This document shows, piece by piece, positions 15,799-22,603 of a stretch of 22,603 nt of DNA. Source of the stretch: Ga0074139 sp046336825 (GTDB taxonomy: Bacteria > Bdellovibrionota > Bdellovibrionia > Bdellovibrionales > Bdellovibrionaceae); assembly GCA_046336825.1 (NCBI GenBank), contig JBKDFX010000170.1, forward strand, positions 1 to 22,603. Direction: 5' to 3'. Position 1 is the first letter of the stretch. The number at the start of each line of letters is the position of its first letter. Position numbers and translations under genes: made by a program. The notes under the pieces are model-generated. The model saw nothing but the letters and a program-made list of their open reading frames with translations. It was not told the DNA's origin and searched no databases.

Positions 15799-16567
15799 CA
15801 CTGTTATGGCATTCCATACAGGTGTTGTTTAAATTTCGAGCCTTCACAAAAGTTTGAGAACTCTGCTGTTGAGCGAGCTGCATCACTTCCATGGCATCCA
15901 AATTGGCCTTTTTAACAAGTTCGGGTCGCATGTGCTGAAACCCTCGTGAAGCTAAATCTTGAATCAATCGCTGGATTTCTCGAGCTAAAGCATAGGTCAC
16001 GGTGTGGTTTTCAATTTTAGCCACAGAAGCTGAAACGATATGATTGTAGTTAGCGCCGATGGCATTCATGGTTTTACACATGTAGGGGTTATGACCAGGT
16101 TTGCTGCACTCCTGTACGATGGTGGACCAGCCGTAACCAAACATTTCATTCCAACCCATGCCATTTTGCGGGCTTGAAGAAGTGTGACAGTTCATACATT
16201 TTTGTCCCACCAGGTTGACAGTTTCCAGCATGGCCCAGTTGTTATCGCGGGATTGTTGTCCGAGATCTCGAGCCACCCGTTGAATTTCAAATAGAGGTTG
16301 CTTGTGCGTCTGCAGAGCTCCAGGGACCACATCAATCAATCGAGTGGCCGTGTTGTAAACACTTCCTGCAAGAGCATTCATGTACAGAGGATCTGTTCGC
16401 ATCAGAATATTTTGTGAATCCAAAGCATTGACCGCAGTCGCCAAATGCTTCATTTTTTGACAGAATTCTAATTGTTGGCTGACCGAATTGCAAAATCGAC
16501 CGGCCTGGGCATTTAGACCCCAGCTCAGAATAAAAACCATTAAAATTGAACTAAATAAGTTTTGCAT
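15749..16567 (-). CDS. Periplasmic di-haem c-type cytochrome (272 aa)
   Basis: The start at 16567 follows GGGGGGA by 4 nt and opens a signal peptide (MQNLFSSILMVFILSWGLNAQA). Two c-haem attachment motifs are present: CMNCH at 124-128 and CMECH at 250-254. Each lies at the end of a helical stretch of about 90-100 residues, as in duplicated cytochrome c'-like or short helical cytochrome domains where the CxxCH is near the C-terminus of the bundle. The distal ligand is not evident. Four further cysteines (26, 36, 154, 164) may form disulfides. It should be exported and matured by the cytochrome c system, and act as an electron carrier or sensor in the periplasm. No redox partner is encoded nearby. 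It is convergent with, and overlaps, the zincin-like gene. Confidence 0.85.
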   Translation of the reverse strand: MQNLFSSILMVFILSWGLNAQAGRFCNSVSQQLEFCQKMKHLATAVNALDSQNILMRTDPLYMNALAGSVYNTATRLIDVVPGALQTHKQPLFEIQRVARDLGQQSRDNNWAMLETVNLVGQKCMNCHTSSSPQNGMGWNEMFGYGWSTIVQECSKPGHNPYMCKTMNAIGANYNHIVSASVAKIENHTVTYALAREIQRLIQDLASRGFQHMRPELVKKANLDAMEVMQLAQQQSSQTFVKARNLNNTCMECHNSVNPQSTNSQRRALVSW

Positions 16568-16667
16568 AAAATCCCCCCAAGACTGTTTAAGGGGTACCGC
16601 TTGCAAGGCTAGAGGATCAATCAATTTTATTCAACTCTCGTAAAGTGATGTAAGAATGTCCCTGAAA

Positions 16668-16686
16668 TTGAGGCAAATTGTCTCAA
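16668..16686. promoter_or_regulatory. Operator-like dyad upstream of kdsC
   Basis: TTGAGGCAA (16668-16676) and TTGTCTCAA (16678-16686) form a 9-1-9 dyad with one mismatch in the 161-bp divergent gap between the cytochrome gene and kdsC. Its position, 43-61 nt before the kdsC start, would suit a repressor or activator site. No matching family is recognised. Confidence 0.3.
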
Positions 16687-16728
16687 GGAGAAGCTTGACT
16701 CAACCCTCGGGCTGCGAGAGGAGAAAGC

Positions 16729-17253
16729 ATGCTTTTAAAATCCTTTGCACGACTCTATTGGAACTTTCGACTTCCCCCTAACAAAGTGAAACTTTTTTTA
16801 ACAGATGTGGATGGAGTCATGACTGACGGTGGGATGTATTACACTGAAAGCGGAGACGAATTTAAAAAATTCCAAGTGCAAGATGGCATGGGTTTGTTAT
16901 TTTTGCGTGAGGCGGGACTACAAGTGGGAATCGTCACGGCCGAAGCTCGGGAACTCAATCGCAGACGGGCTGAAAAACTCAAAATTGAACACTATTACCC
17001 AGGCGAAAAAGACAAACTGACTCGAGTAAAACTGCTTTGCCAGAAGCTCAATATTCACTTGCATGAAGTGGCCTTTATTGGAGATGACATCAACGATTGG
17101 GAAGTCCTGAGCGCAGTTGGTTTTCGGGCCTGCCCAAGTAATGCTCGACCTGAGATTAAAAACATTTCACGTATTAAAAAACTATCCGTTAAGGGTGGTG
17201 ATGGTGCGGTTCGTGCTTGGATTGATTTTTTAAAGGACCTGGGCCGTATTTAG
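16729..17253 (+). CDS. kdsC: 3-deoxy-D-manno-octulosonate 8-phosphate phosphatase (KdsC-like HAD)
   Basis: This HAD-superfamily phosphatase would hydrolyse Kdo-8-phosphate to Kdo in the cytoplasm, the third step of Kdo synthesis for lipopolysaccharide. Motif I is DVDGVMTDG (D26 nucleophile, D28 acid/base). The family hallmark EFKKFQVQDGMGLLFL follows. Motif II is at IVTAE (T70), motif III is a lysine in GEKDKL (K94 or K96), and motif IV is GDDINDWEVL (D119, D120, D123). The C-terminal GGDGAVRAW is also typical. At 174 residues the length is normal for a tetrameric, cap-less C0 enzyme. AGGAG upstream of the ATG fixes the start. A KdsC-like phosphatase for another nonulosonic acid cannot be excluded. 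It is followed closely by signalling genes rather than by other Kdo genes. Confidence 0.85.
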   Translation: MLLKSFARLYWNFRLPPNKVKLFLTDVDGVMTDGGMYYTESGDEFKKFQVQDGMGLLFLREAGLQVGIVTAEARELNRRRAEKLKIEHYYPGEKDKLTRVKLLCQKLNIHLHEVAFIGDDINDWEVLSAVGFRACPSNARPEIKNISRIKKLSVKGGDGAVRAWIDFLKDLGRI

Positions 17254-17324
17254 AAGATTAAAATCCAGATCCCATAAAAGACTTTTAATTGGTGAGATCT
17301 TACAAACTAGCCGATAAAACCTCC

Positions 17325-17821
17325 ATGATCAGTCGACTTTTAATTGTGGAAGATGAAATCGAACTTAGAAAATCCATGGTGGAATTTCTCGCCAGCGATC
17401 AACTTGAAATCGTGCAAGCGGCCAATGGCCTTGAAGGCCTAGAAATCGCCACCAAAGAAAAGTTTCATGCCATTGTTTGTGATATCAACATGCCTAAAAA
17501 AACAGGGTTGGAATTTTTAGCGGAACTCAGGGCTCAAGGTGACCCCACGCCTTTGTGATTGTGTCTGCTCATAGTGATCGTAAATCCACACTAGAAGCTC
17601 TACGCTTAGGAGCTTTTGATTTTATTGATAAACCATTTGATATCAACCAATTGATTCGAGTGGTGGGTCAAGCCCTGGAAGTGGGTGCACAAATTCAATT
17701 TTGGAAAACAGAGCCCGAAGCCATTAAAAATCTAGAAAATTTAAAAACTGAAAATGCCCAAGCCGCCATGCGATCCCTGGAAAAAGCTTTAAAACTGATA
17801 CGTCCGAAGAGTGGCGAGTAA
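17325..17821 (+). pseudogene. CheY-like single-domain response regulator with a 1-bp frameshift
   Basis: The two frames together give one receiver domain. The first (from ATG 17325) has LLIVEDE (acid pocket D10, E11), the phospho-acceptor in VCDINMP (D53) and ends at DPTPL with a TGA at 17556-17558. The other frame resumes at FVIVSAHSD (S81), then LGAFDFIDKPFD (K103) and a helical tail to 17821. Adding one base near 17550-17552 joins them exactly as in intact receivers, so this is a single-base deletion. All catalytic residues survive, which argues for a very recent event or a sequencing error. The context ACG-CCT-TTG-TGA does not fit a canonical -1 slippery heptamer. An intact product would be about 165 residues: a receiver plus a short helix and no output domain. 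It lies 21 nt before the HD-GYP-like gene, its likely functional neighbour. Confidence 0.8.
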
Positions 17822-17842
17822 AATATGAGTGGTGTGTGATAT

Positions 17843-19207
17843 ATGAAAAGCTTTGATTTAATTCTGATCACGAAATTCAAAGCTCTGCAGGATCGAGTGA
17901 CTAATATTTCCTCTGAATTTGGCTACACCCTTGAACACCTGAGCAAAGTGGATGATTTCTGTGAGCGCGAAGCTGAGTACAAAGAGCCCAGTTTGATGGT
18001 GGTTTCCGCTGAAGATGTGGAAGTGGAAAGTGAAATTGCAGGCCGAGTGCAAGTGGTCAGACAAATGGCCCCCCACGCATTTTTACTGGTGATCATCAGT
18101 TCTAAATTAAATGCAGACACAGCAGCCTTTGTGAAAAAATCTGGGGCCAATGCGGTTTTGCTAGAACCCGAAGTGGAATATTCAAGCAAGCTTGAATTTA
18201 TTTTCAGTCAAAAAATTAAGTCTTCGTATATCCCGATTAAAGCGAGTGAACTAAAAGTGGGAACAAAACTGAGCTTCCCGCTTTATCATTTGATGCCACT
18301 GAACCGAAAGTATTTACCGGTCGTCAGGGCCAGTGATGAAATCACTCAAGATAGATATGATAAATTGATGCAAGTGACCGAAATTTATGTGCATCGAAAT
18401 GATGTGGAAGCCTATCATCAGTACACCATGGGAAGTTCAGATCAATCCGCCGAGGGCTTGGGTCGACGCTGTCGTGCTCAGTTTATGCGATTGTATGCCA
18501 AGTACGTGGATCTAGTGATGTTGATTTCGGACCAAAGCGAATCCAAATCCTTTAAAGAAGGGGCCGCTCTTTACGAGCAGTGTTCTGCCCTGGCCGGTGA
18601 TTTGATGAATTCCCTTTCTGTGACAGGTGGAGCTTGGAATATCATCAACAATTCAGCCATTGGTGAGTTTGGGTCTTTGCAGCGCAGTCCAGCAGTGGCG
18701 GCTTATGCAGGGCTTTTGAGTTTGCATGCACAGATCGGTTCTGTGACCGCTGTGATGACCGCTGTGATGACCGCTGTGATGTTGGCCGATATTGGATTAT
18801 TGGAAGTTTCACCCAAAGTGAATCAGCGCATTCGCAAAGGGCAAAAGTTAGATGATTTACACAAAGAAGATTTGGCTGAATTTCACAATCATCCTGTGAA
18901 AAGCCTAAATATGGCTTTGAGCCGTAAATTACAAATACCAGAAAATGTTAAAAATATTATTTTAAGCACCCATGAAACAGCTGATAAAAAAGGATTTCCC
19001 GCCAAACCCAATGCAGAAAAAATCCCCATGGAGGCCATGCTGATTCAATACTGTGAAAAGTTGGATCATCAAAGCTGCATTCGTATGGGCGAGCAAAGAA
19101 AAGACATCAATGAAGTCAAAAAGCAAATTTTTGAAAGTGAACTTGAAGGCACCATTTGGAGTCGCCTGTTTTTAGAAAAAATCCGCCGCAGCGTCAGCGA
19201 GATCTAA
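17843..19207 (+). CDS. Degenerate HD-GYP protein with receiver-like N-terminus (454 aa)
   Basis: Residues 1-125 look like a receiver fold that has lost its phospho-acceptor (the strand reads SLMVVSAED) and its conserved lysine. Residues 130-195 (KASELKVGTKLSFPLYHL..., ITQDRYDKLMQVTEIYVH) resemble the DUF3391-type segment often found before HD-GYP domains. Residues 280-454 align with HD-GYP, but key residues are changed: RSPAVAAYA where a histidine is expected, LADIG in place of LHDIG (A315 for His, D316 kept). H348/H350 with P351 and HETADKKGFP (377-386, the GYP motif) are retained. A c-di-GMP phosphodiesterase is therefore unlikely to be active, and a binding or scaffolding role is more plausible. 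A 12-bp repeat inserts TAVMTAVM just before the signature. It is probably co-transcribed with kdsC and the broken receiver gene. Confidence 0.75.
   Translation: MKSFDLILITKFKALQDRVTNISSEFGYTLEHLSKVDDFCEREAEYKEPSLMVVSAEDVEVESEIAGRVQVVRQMAPHAFLLVIISSKLNADTAAFVKKSGANAVLLEPEVEYSSKLEFIFSQKIKSSYIPIKASELKVGTKLSFPLYHLMPLNRKYLPVVRASDEITQDRYDKLMQVTEIYVHRNDVEAYHQYTMGSSDQSAEGLGRRCRAQFMRLYAKYVDLVMLISDQSESKSFKEGAALYEQCSALAGDLMNSLSVTGGAWNIINNSAIGEFGSLQRSPAVAAYAGLLSLHAQIGSVTAVMTAVMTAVMLADIGLLEVSPKVNQRIRKGQKLDDLHKEDLAEFHNHPVKSLNMALSRKLQIPENVKNIILSTHETADKKGFPAKPNAEKIPMEAMLIQYCEKLDHQSCIRMGEQRKDINEVKKQIFESELEGTIWSRLFLEKIRRSVSEI
18746..18781 (+). repeat. Triple 12-bp tandem repeat inside the HD-GYP gene
   Basis: ACCGCTGTGATG occurs three times without a mismatch (18746-18757, 18758-18769, 18770-18781). 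It encodes TAVM three times in frame at residues 302-313, immediately before LADIG, the position of the HD signature. Exact identity points to a recent slippage or duplication. Confidence 0.9.
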
Positions 19208-19262
19208 TTAAATACAATCAAGACCTTGGGCGGGCCTTTGGGTCATCAGTAGGATATATCGC

Positions 19263-19291
19263 TTGTTTGGATTTTTTGGAGGCGGTTTAAT
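19263..19291 (+). promoter_or_regulatory. Possible promoter of the LemA operon
   Basis: TTGTTT (19263-19268; 3 of 6 to TTGACA) lies 17 nt before TTTAAT (19286-19291; 5 of 6 to TATAAT). The start point would be near 19298, about 38 nt before the first gene of the operon. The spacing is ideal but the -35 is weak. Confidence 0.4.
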
Positions 19292-19335
19292 GTTTACAAA
19301 CCCTTAGGGAATACTAAGCCTGAGAGTTCCACCGC

Positions 19336-19575
19336 ATGGGGGAGTTGGAATTGAAACTGGAAAAGTTTTTTCTTATTTTAATCGTTCTTAACGCGGTCAT
19401 TATGGGGTCACTTTTTTTAATTGGAGTTCTTACCCATGAGCAAGTTTTAGATGTGGGGCTCAGAGTTACAGGGGTTTTAGTTTTGCTATTGGTGGGGTCT
19501 GGCCTTATCAGTTTTATTTCAGGAAAAAATAAAAAATCCAAAACAAATTCTACTCACCAAGGGCCGCAATTTTAA
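19336..19575 (+). CDS. Small membrane protein (79 aa), first gene of the LemA operon
   Basis: Function not recognised. The protein has two transmembrane segments (about 9-31: KFFLILIVLNAVIMGSLFL and 41-62: VTGVLVLLLVGSGLISFI) and a short Lys/Ser/Thr-rich tail. An in-frame TGA at 19321-19323 limits the start to this ATG or a later one; there is only a weak GAGAG upstream. It lies 22 nt before the LemA gene on the same strand. Small two-helix proteins of this kind often serve as accessory subunits of membrane complexes, but nothing here proves that. Confidence 0.6.
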   Translation: MGELELKLEKFFLILIVLNAVIMGSLFLIGVLTHEQVLDVGLRVTGVLVLLLVGSGLISFISGKNKKSKTNSTHQGPQF

Positions 19576-19597
19576 TTATTTATCAGGAGCATTGTTA

Positions 19598-20164
19598 ATG
19601 GGAGTCATCATTGCAGTTTTAGTGGTCTTAGCATTGTTTTTGATTTTTTCTGTGAGTATTTACAACGGATTGGTTCGTCTTAAAAATCAAGTTCAAAGAG
19701 CTTGGGCCAATATTGATGTTATATTGAAACAACGATTTGATGAAATTCCACAATTGGTTCAAGTCATTGAACAGTACGCCAATTATGAAGCGGGAATTAT
19801 AAAAAAATTAGCTGAAGCCAGGGCCCATTATGGATCAGCCCAATCCGTGGCCGAAAAAATTAAATCTTCAACTGAAATGAGCTTGGCTTTATCTGGTGTA
19901 ATGGCCATTAGTGAAGCTTATCCAGAATTAAAGGCCAATCAAAATTTTATTAACCTACAAACGCGGGTTTCAAGTTTAGAGACCACGCTGTCGGACCGCA
20001 GAGAAACCTACAACGAAGTGGTCACCAATTTTAATACTCGCATTGAGCAATTTCCAGATGTGATTGTAGCGCGAATCTTGGGTTATCAAGAGCAAACTTT
20101 GTTTCAAGTGACTGAGGCAGAAAAACAAAAGCCCAATTTAAAAATGGATTTGCCTAAGTTTTAA
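19598..20164 (+). CDS. lemA: LemA family membrane protein (188 aa)
   Basis: This is a LemA-family protein with one N-terminal transmembrane helix (about 3-20) followed by a long four-helix bundle. Family hallmarks are present: YNGLVRLKNQVQRAWANIDV, then LKQRFDEIPQLVQVIEQYA, AYPELKANQNFINLQ, and DRRETYNEVVTNFNTRIEQFP. ATG 19598 is preferred over the TTG at 19592, because AGGAG (19585-19589) is 8 nt from the ATG but only 2 nt from the TTG. LemA proteins are widespread and their biochemical role is poorly defined; some are linked to envelope stress or to adjacent TPM/GIDE membrane proteins. Here the next gene, 17 nt downstream, is GIDE-like, which fits a known type of neighbourhood. Confidence 0.9.
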   Translation: MGVIIAVLVVLALFLIFSVSIYNGLVRLKNQVQRAWANIDVILKQRFDEIPQLVQVIEQYANYEAGIIKKLAEARAHYGSAQSVAEKIKSSTEMSLALSGVMAISEAYPELKANQNFINLQTRVSSLETTLSDRRETYNEVVTNFNTRIEQFPDVIVARILGYQEQTLFQVTEAEKQKPNLKMDLPKF

Positions 20165-20181
20165 GAGAAGGTCAGCTCGAT

Positions 20182-21417
20182 ATGGAAATCGATAAGGATA
20201 TATTACAGCTGATCGTCATTTGTTTGGTTTTCGGCCTCGTAATGCTATGGATCAGCTTTCGAAAGCATAAAAAACTAAGACTTGTTCAGGATCACCCCAC
20301 TGTCAAAATTGAAACAGCAGCTCAAGGATTTTCGGAAGTGCAGGGTTTTGCTTGGCCCACAGTGAATGGGCCTAAGTGTTTTAAAGGTATTGAGATGATT
20401 TACCATCATCTGCAATTGCAAAAAAAAGTGACGGAAGGGTCTGGAAAAAACAAAAAAAAGGTTTGGCGTACTATTTTTTCCACGGGTTTTGGTGCCCCTT
20501 TTTATGTGATGGATGCCACAGGACTCGCCTTGGTGGAGCCCGGGAAAAGTGAATTGGAAGTGGATTCAAAGACAACTCGCAGTTGGTATTTTATGTCCTA
20601 CCGAGAAAAGCAATATTATCTCAAAAATTTTATCAAGGAATCGGTGGTGGGGTTTCCACCCAGTGAATTTTTGTGGGGTTTGTTTTCTTCATCCTACAGG
20701 ATTGTAGAATCCAGGATCAACACAGGCTCGCCAATTTATATCAAGGGGCATTTTGAAAGTCCTGAAGGGATAAAAAAAGAAGCCTTGCTTGTGGGGCTTG
20801 CGAAGTTTGCTGGGCAGGTGTTTGATTTTCAATCGCGTAAAATCCGGCAATTGAATCGGCTTTTGGATGTCAATCAGGACAACCAAGTGACAAATCAAGA
20901 GGCGATCCAAGGTTATTCACAATTGGCGATGCACTCTAAAAGTCAGTCGGAATCGGGTACCAACCCTGTGCCCGATCGGCCCTTTCCTGTATTTGGTTTG
21001 TTTGTGACCAATGAGGATCACAAATTATTCATTGCTGACTGTCATGAAGAGCACCTATTAAAAAAACTAAAATTGCAGTTTTATGGTTATTTGTCTGCAG
21101 GGATTGCATTTTGTTTAATTCCAGCATTGTTACAAGGTTTGCAATTTTACCAAACAAATAAAAATGAGCGTGACTTGGCCGTTCTGAGTTCTGCTTCAGG
21201 TCAGGTTGAGGCTTCGAGCCGGGGTAGCACTTCAAAAACGAGTGCCGTTTCAAAAGCCATTAATTCAGCAGAGTTGCACCAATTGTGCTTAAGTGGTCAG
21301 CTCACAGCCTGCAAAGAGATGCTCAAAAATCAAAGTTCACTGCAACTGTCAGATCAATACATCAATTTGTATCGAAACAAGGCCTGCGATTTGGGTGAAA
21401 GTGTTTACTGTAAGTGA
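20182..21417 (+). CDS. GIDE-like membrane protein with EF-hand loop and Sel1-like C-terminus (411 aa)
   Basis: A transmembrane helix at about 8-25 is followed by a GIDE-type domain (about 35-190: GFAWPTVNGPKCFKGIEMIYHH, VWRTIFSTGFGAPFYVMDATGLALVEP). This is the domain shared with the MUL1 family that often accompanies LemA in bacteria. Residues 229-240 read DVNQDNQVTNQE, a canonical 12-residue EF-hand/dockerin-like calcium loop (D1, N3, D5, Q7, T9, E12). A second transmembrane helix spans about 299-321. The tail has two cysteine-containing helical hairpins (LCLSGQLTACKEML and NKACDLGESVYCK), which resemble cysteine-rich Sel1-like repeats. No RING domain is present. The protein probably forms an envelope complex with LemA. 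If the loop binds calcium, its activity may be calcium-dependent. Confidence 0.7.
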   Translation: MEIDKDILQLIVICLVFGLVMLWISFRKHKKLRLVQDHPTVKIETAAQGFSEVQGFAWPTVNGPKCFKGIEMIYHHLQLQKKVTEGSGKNKKKVWRTIFSTGFGAPFYVMDATGLALVEPGKSELEVDSKTTRSWYFMSYREKQYYLKNFIKESVVGFPPSEFLWGLFSSSYRIVESRINTGSPIYIKGHFESPEGIKKEALLVGLAKFAGQVFDFQSRKIRQLNRLLDVNQDNQVTNQEAIQGYSQLAMHSKSQSESGTNPVPDRPFPVFGLFVTNEDHKLFIADCHEEHLLKKLKLQFYGYLSAGIAFCLIPALLQGLQFYQTNKNERDLAVLSSASGQVEASSRGSTSKTSAVSKAINSAELHQLCLSGQLTACKEMLKNQSSLQLSDQYINLYRNKACDLGESVYCK

Positions 21418-21444
21418 TGGTGAGATTTAATTAAGTGGCCGCTT

Positions 21445-22603
21445 TTAATTCGATCCGTACAAAAATTCTGAAAGTGTTTCCCATCTCTGTTGCTGTTGGA
21501 TTTCTTGTTTGGGAAATATATCTTGTAAGACTTTAATTGCTTGGCTGTTTTTCCAGTCATCAGATCTAGCAAAGTACTCCCAACTGTCCACTGTCATTCG
21601 AGGCGAATTTTTTAAAAAACCCAGCACAATAGCCAAAGAATTTTGCTTTTTACTATCTAAAGGTTGATGCGTATTCAGCAAGAGTTCTAGCTCTATCAAA
21701 ACGGCTTCGATAATAAAATTAGATCGCGCTCTTGCATTGAAAGCACGGGCGCTGATCATATCGTTCACGGCTCCACCCAGTGGATCGAACAACTTCCACC
21801 AATCTCTTTTTAGATTTTTTAGTTCTTCCAGCAGAGCTTGTTTGTCAGTTCCATTGATCAGGGATTGTTTGTCAGCGCGGGCGATGAGGTCTTGTTTACC
21901 AGCAGGGTCAATCAGGGCCGTGATTTGCTCTGAACTGAAAGTATTTCCATTTTTTATGAGCGAGCTCAAGATGGGGTAGTGCGCTAAAAGCTGATGGTAA
22001 CTGGGACTGACAACCCAAGCGGATTCTGAAAAATAAAAATTTCTTCGCCATTCGGGGCTTCCTGATCGACTGAGTTCTGCTATGTAGGCCGCTTGCTCCG
22101 GTGCCGGCATTCGTTGAATTTTATTGTGTTGGTGCCTAAAAGCTCGCACATAGGCCGCAGCGAATTTTGGATTTCTAATAAAGGCGGATAGATGGGCCAG
22201 ATCATGTAAAAAGTCTGAAATATTAGCTCGAGAATTAAAGTCAGCTTTTTGATTGGGATCTTGGGTGGATTTTTCAAATTCAACCAAGGCCCGTGAAAGG
22301 CCGGAAGCACTTTCAATCGCGCCAATGGGGAAACCACCTGTGCTAATGAATTTATAAAAGGGGAGTGTTTTTAAAATATTTGATTTAGCACTTAATTTAA
22401 ATCCAGGGGCAGAAAATTCTTGCAGAGGTGAAAGGATCACTTTTTGTGAAAGCCCGTAATCTGAATTTTCCATATCTAAAAAAAGCTGGGGCTTAATTTC
22501 AAAATCAGCACCGAGCTCTTTTAGCTCTGAATTTAATTTTGCTATTTGAATTTTTAGTTGTGCTAGCAGTGTTTTCAGCGGAGGGGTTGTGAAGGTTCCA
22601 TCA
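21445..22603 (-). CDS. Unrecognised large protein, 5' end beyond the window
   Basis: The stop lies at 21445 and the frame is open to the last base of the window, giving 386 visible residues. The ATG at 22473 is probably internal. The upstream codons read as plausible protein with a coiled-coil look (LKTLLAQLKIQIAKLNSELKEL) and no start or Shine-Dalgarno. No domain is recognised. The sequence is helical, with aromatic-rich segments (PEWRRNFYFSESAWVVSPSYHQLL) and three degenerate 9-residue repeats, GKQDLIARA, DKQSLINGT and DKQALLEEL. A conserved-looking block follows (RDWWKLFDPLGGAVNDMISARAFNARARSNF). The N-terminal part, including any signal or membrane anchor, is not visible. It converges on the GIDE-like gene with 27 nt between stops. 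Confidence 0.7.
   Translation of the reverse strand, partial: DGTFTTPPLKTLLAQLKIQIAKLNSELKELGADFEIKPQLFLDMENSDYGLSQKVILSPLQEFSAPGFKLSAKSNILKTLPFYKFISTGGFPIGAIESASGLSRALVEFEKSTQDPNQKADFNSRANISDFLHDLAHLSAFIRNPKFAAAYVRAFRHQHNKIQRMPAPEQAAYIAELSRSGSPEWRRNFYFSESAWVVSPSYHQLLAHYPILSSLIKNGNTFSSEQITALIDPAGKQDLIARADKQSLINGTDKQALLEELKNLKRDWWKLFDPLGGAVNDMISARAFNARARSNFIIEAVLIELELLLNTHQPLDSKKQNSLAIVLGFLKNSPRMTVDSWEYFARSDDWKNSQAIKVLQDIFPKQEIQQQQRWETLSEFLYGSN
21826..21906 (-). repeat. Three degenerate 27-bp coding repeats
   Basis: Within the 21445-22603 gene, three consecutive 9-residue units share the pattern [GD]KQ.L[IL]. The DNA core TTGTTTGTC recurs on the plus strand about 27 bp apart. Divergence between units suggests the duplication is old or under selection. 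Confidence 0.6.

Noticed and set aside
16568..16624. N-terminal extension of the cytochrome
   Set aside because: ATG 16567 follows a GGGGGGA Shine-Dalgarno and begins a clean signal peptide.
17545..17560. Programmed -1 frameshift in the receiver gene
   Set aside because: The local bases G-CCT-TTG do not form an X XXY YYZ heptamer and I saw no strong downstream stem, so a mutation or sequencing error is more likely.
19592..19597. TTG start for LemA
   Set aside because: The Shine-Dalgarno is only 2 nt away from the TTG but 8 nt from ATG 19598.

Overview
This is an AT-rich Gram-negative chromosomal segment. KdsC (Kdo/LPS synthesis), PilZ and HD-GYP type signalling proteins, a DUF4105 protein, and an unusually high share of exported, otherwise unrecognised proteins suggest a delta-proteobacteria-like predator-related lineage, most likely Bdellovibrionota. 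That assignment is inference from gene content. There are no rRNA or tRNA genes, no CRISPR array and no intact mobile element.

Layout. (1) 1-400: decayed IS3-family orfA, an intrinsic terminator and a hairpin-rich non-coding stretch. (2) 400-3181, minus strand: three exported proteins, the first transcribed being a small protein made of six 18-residue YTEG repeats. (3) 3470-5020, plus: an FAD-linked sugar-lactone/alditol oxidase-like gene broken by one in-frame TAA. (4) 5089-10047, minus: four exported proteins, including two with the His-then-Cys order of circularly permuted papain-fold (NlpC/P60, DUF4105) enzymes. (5) 10182-10655, minus: a PilZ protein with its own promoter-like sequence. 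(6) 10881-13353, minus: a tightly overlapping three-gene operon ending in a fibronectin-III-like exported protein. (7) 13461-15798, plus: a small membrane-anchored protein overlapping a membrane-anchored zincin-like (HETYH) protein. (8) 15749-16567, minus: a di-haem c-type cytochrome whose 3' end overlaps the zincin gene by 50 bp. (9) 16729-19207, plus: kdsC, a CheY-like receiver gene broken by a 1-bp frameshift, and a degenerate HD-GYP protein containing a triple 12-bp tandem repeat. (10) 19336-21417, plus: a small membrane protein, LemA, and a GIDE-like membrane protein with an EF-hand loop. (11) 21445-22603, minus: a large unrecognised protein whose 5' end lies outside the window.

How they may work together. 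Most products act in the envelope or periplasm. The strongest candidate for an undescribed system is the 5089-10047 cluster: two different permuted Cys/His enzymes co-encoded with two exported helical or membrane partners. The LemA/GIDE/EF-hand operon and the FnIII-type trio are secondary candidates. Two genes (the FAD oxidase and the receiver) are each broken by a single-base lesion while keeping their active-site motifs. This means either very recent decay or uncorrected sequencing errors.
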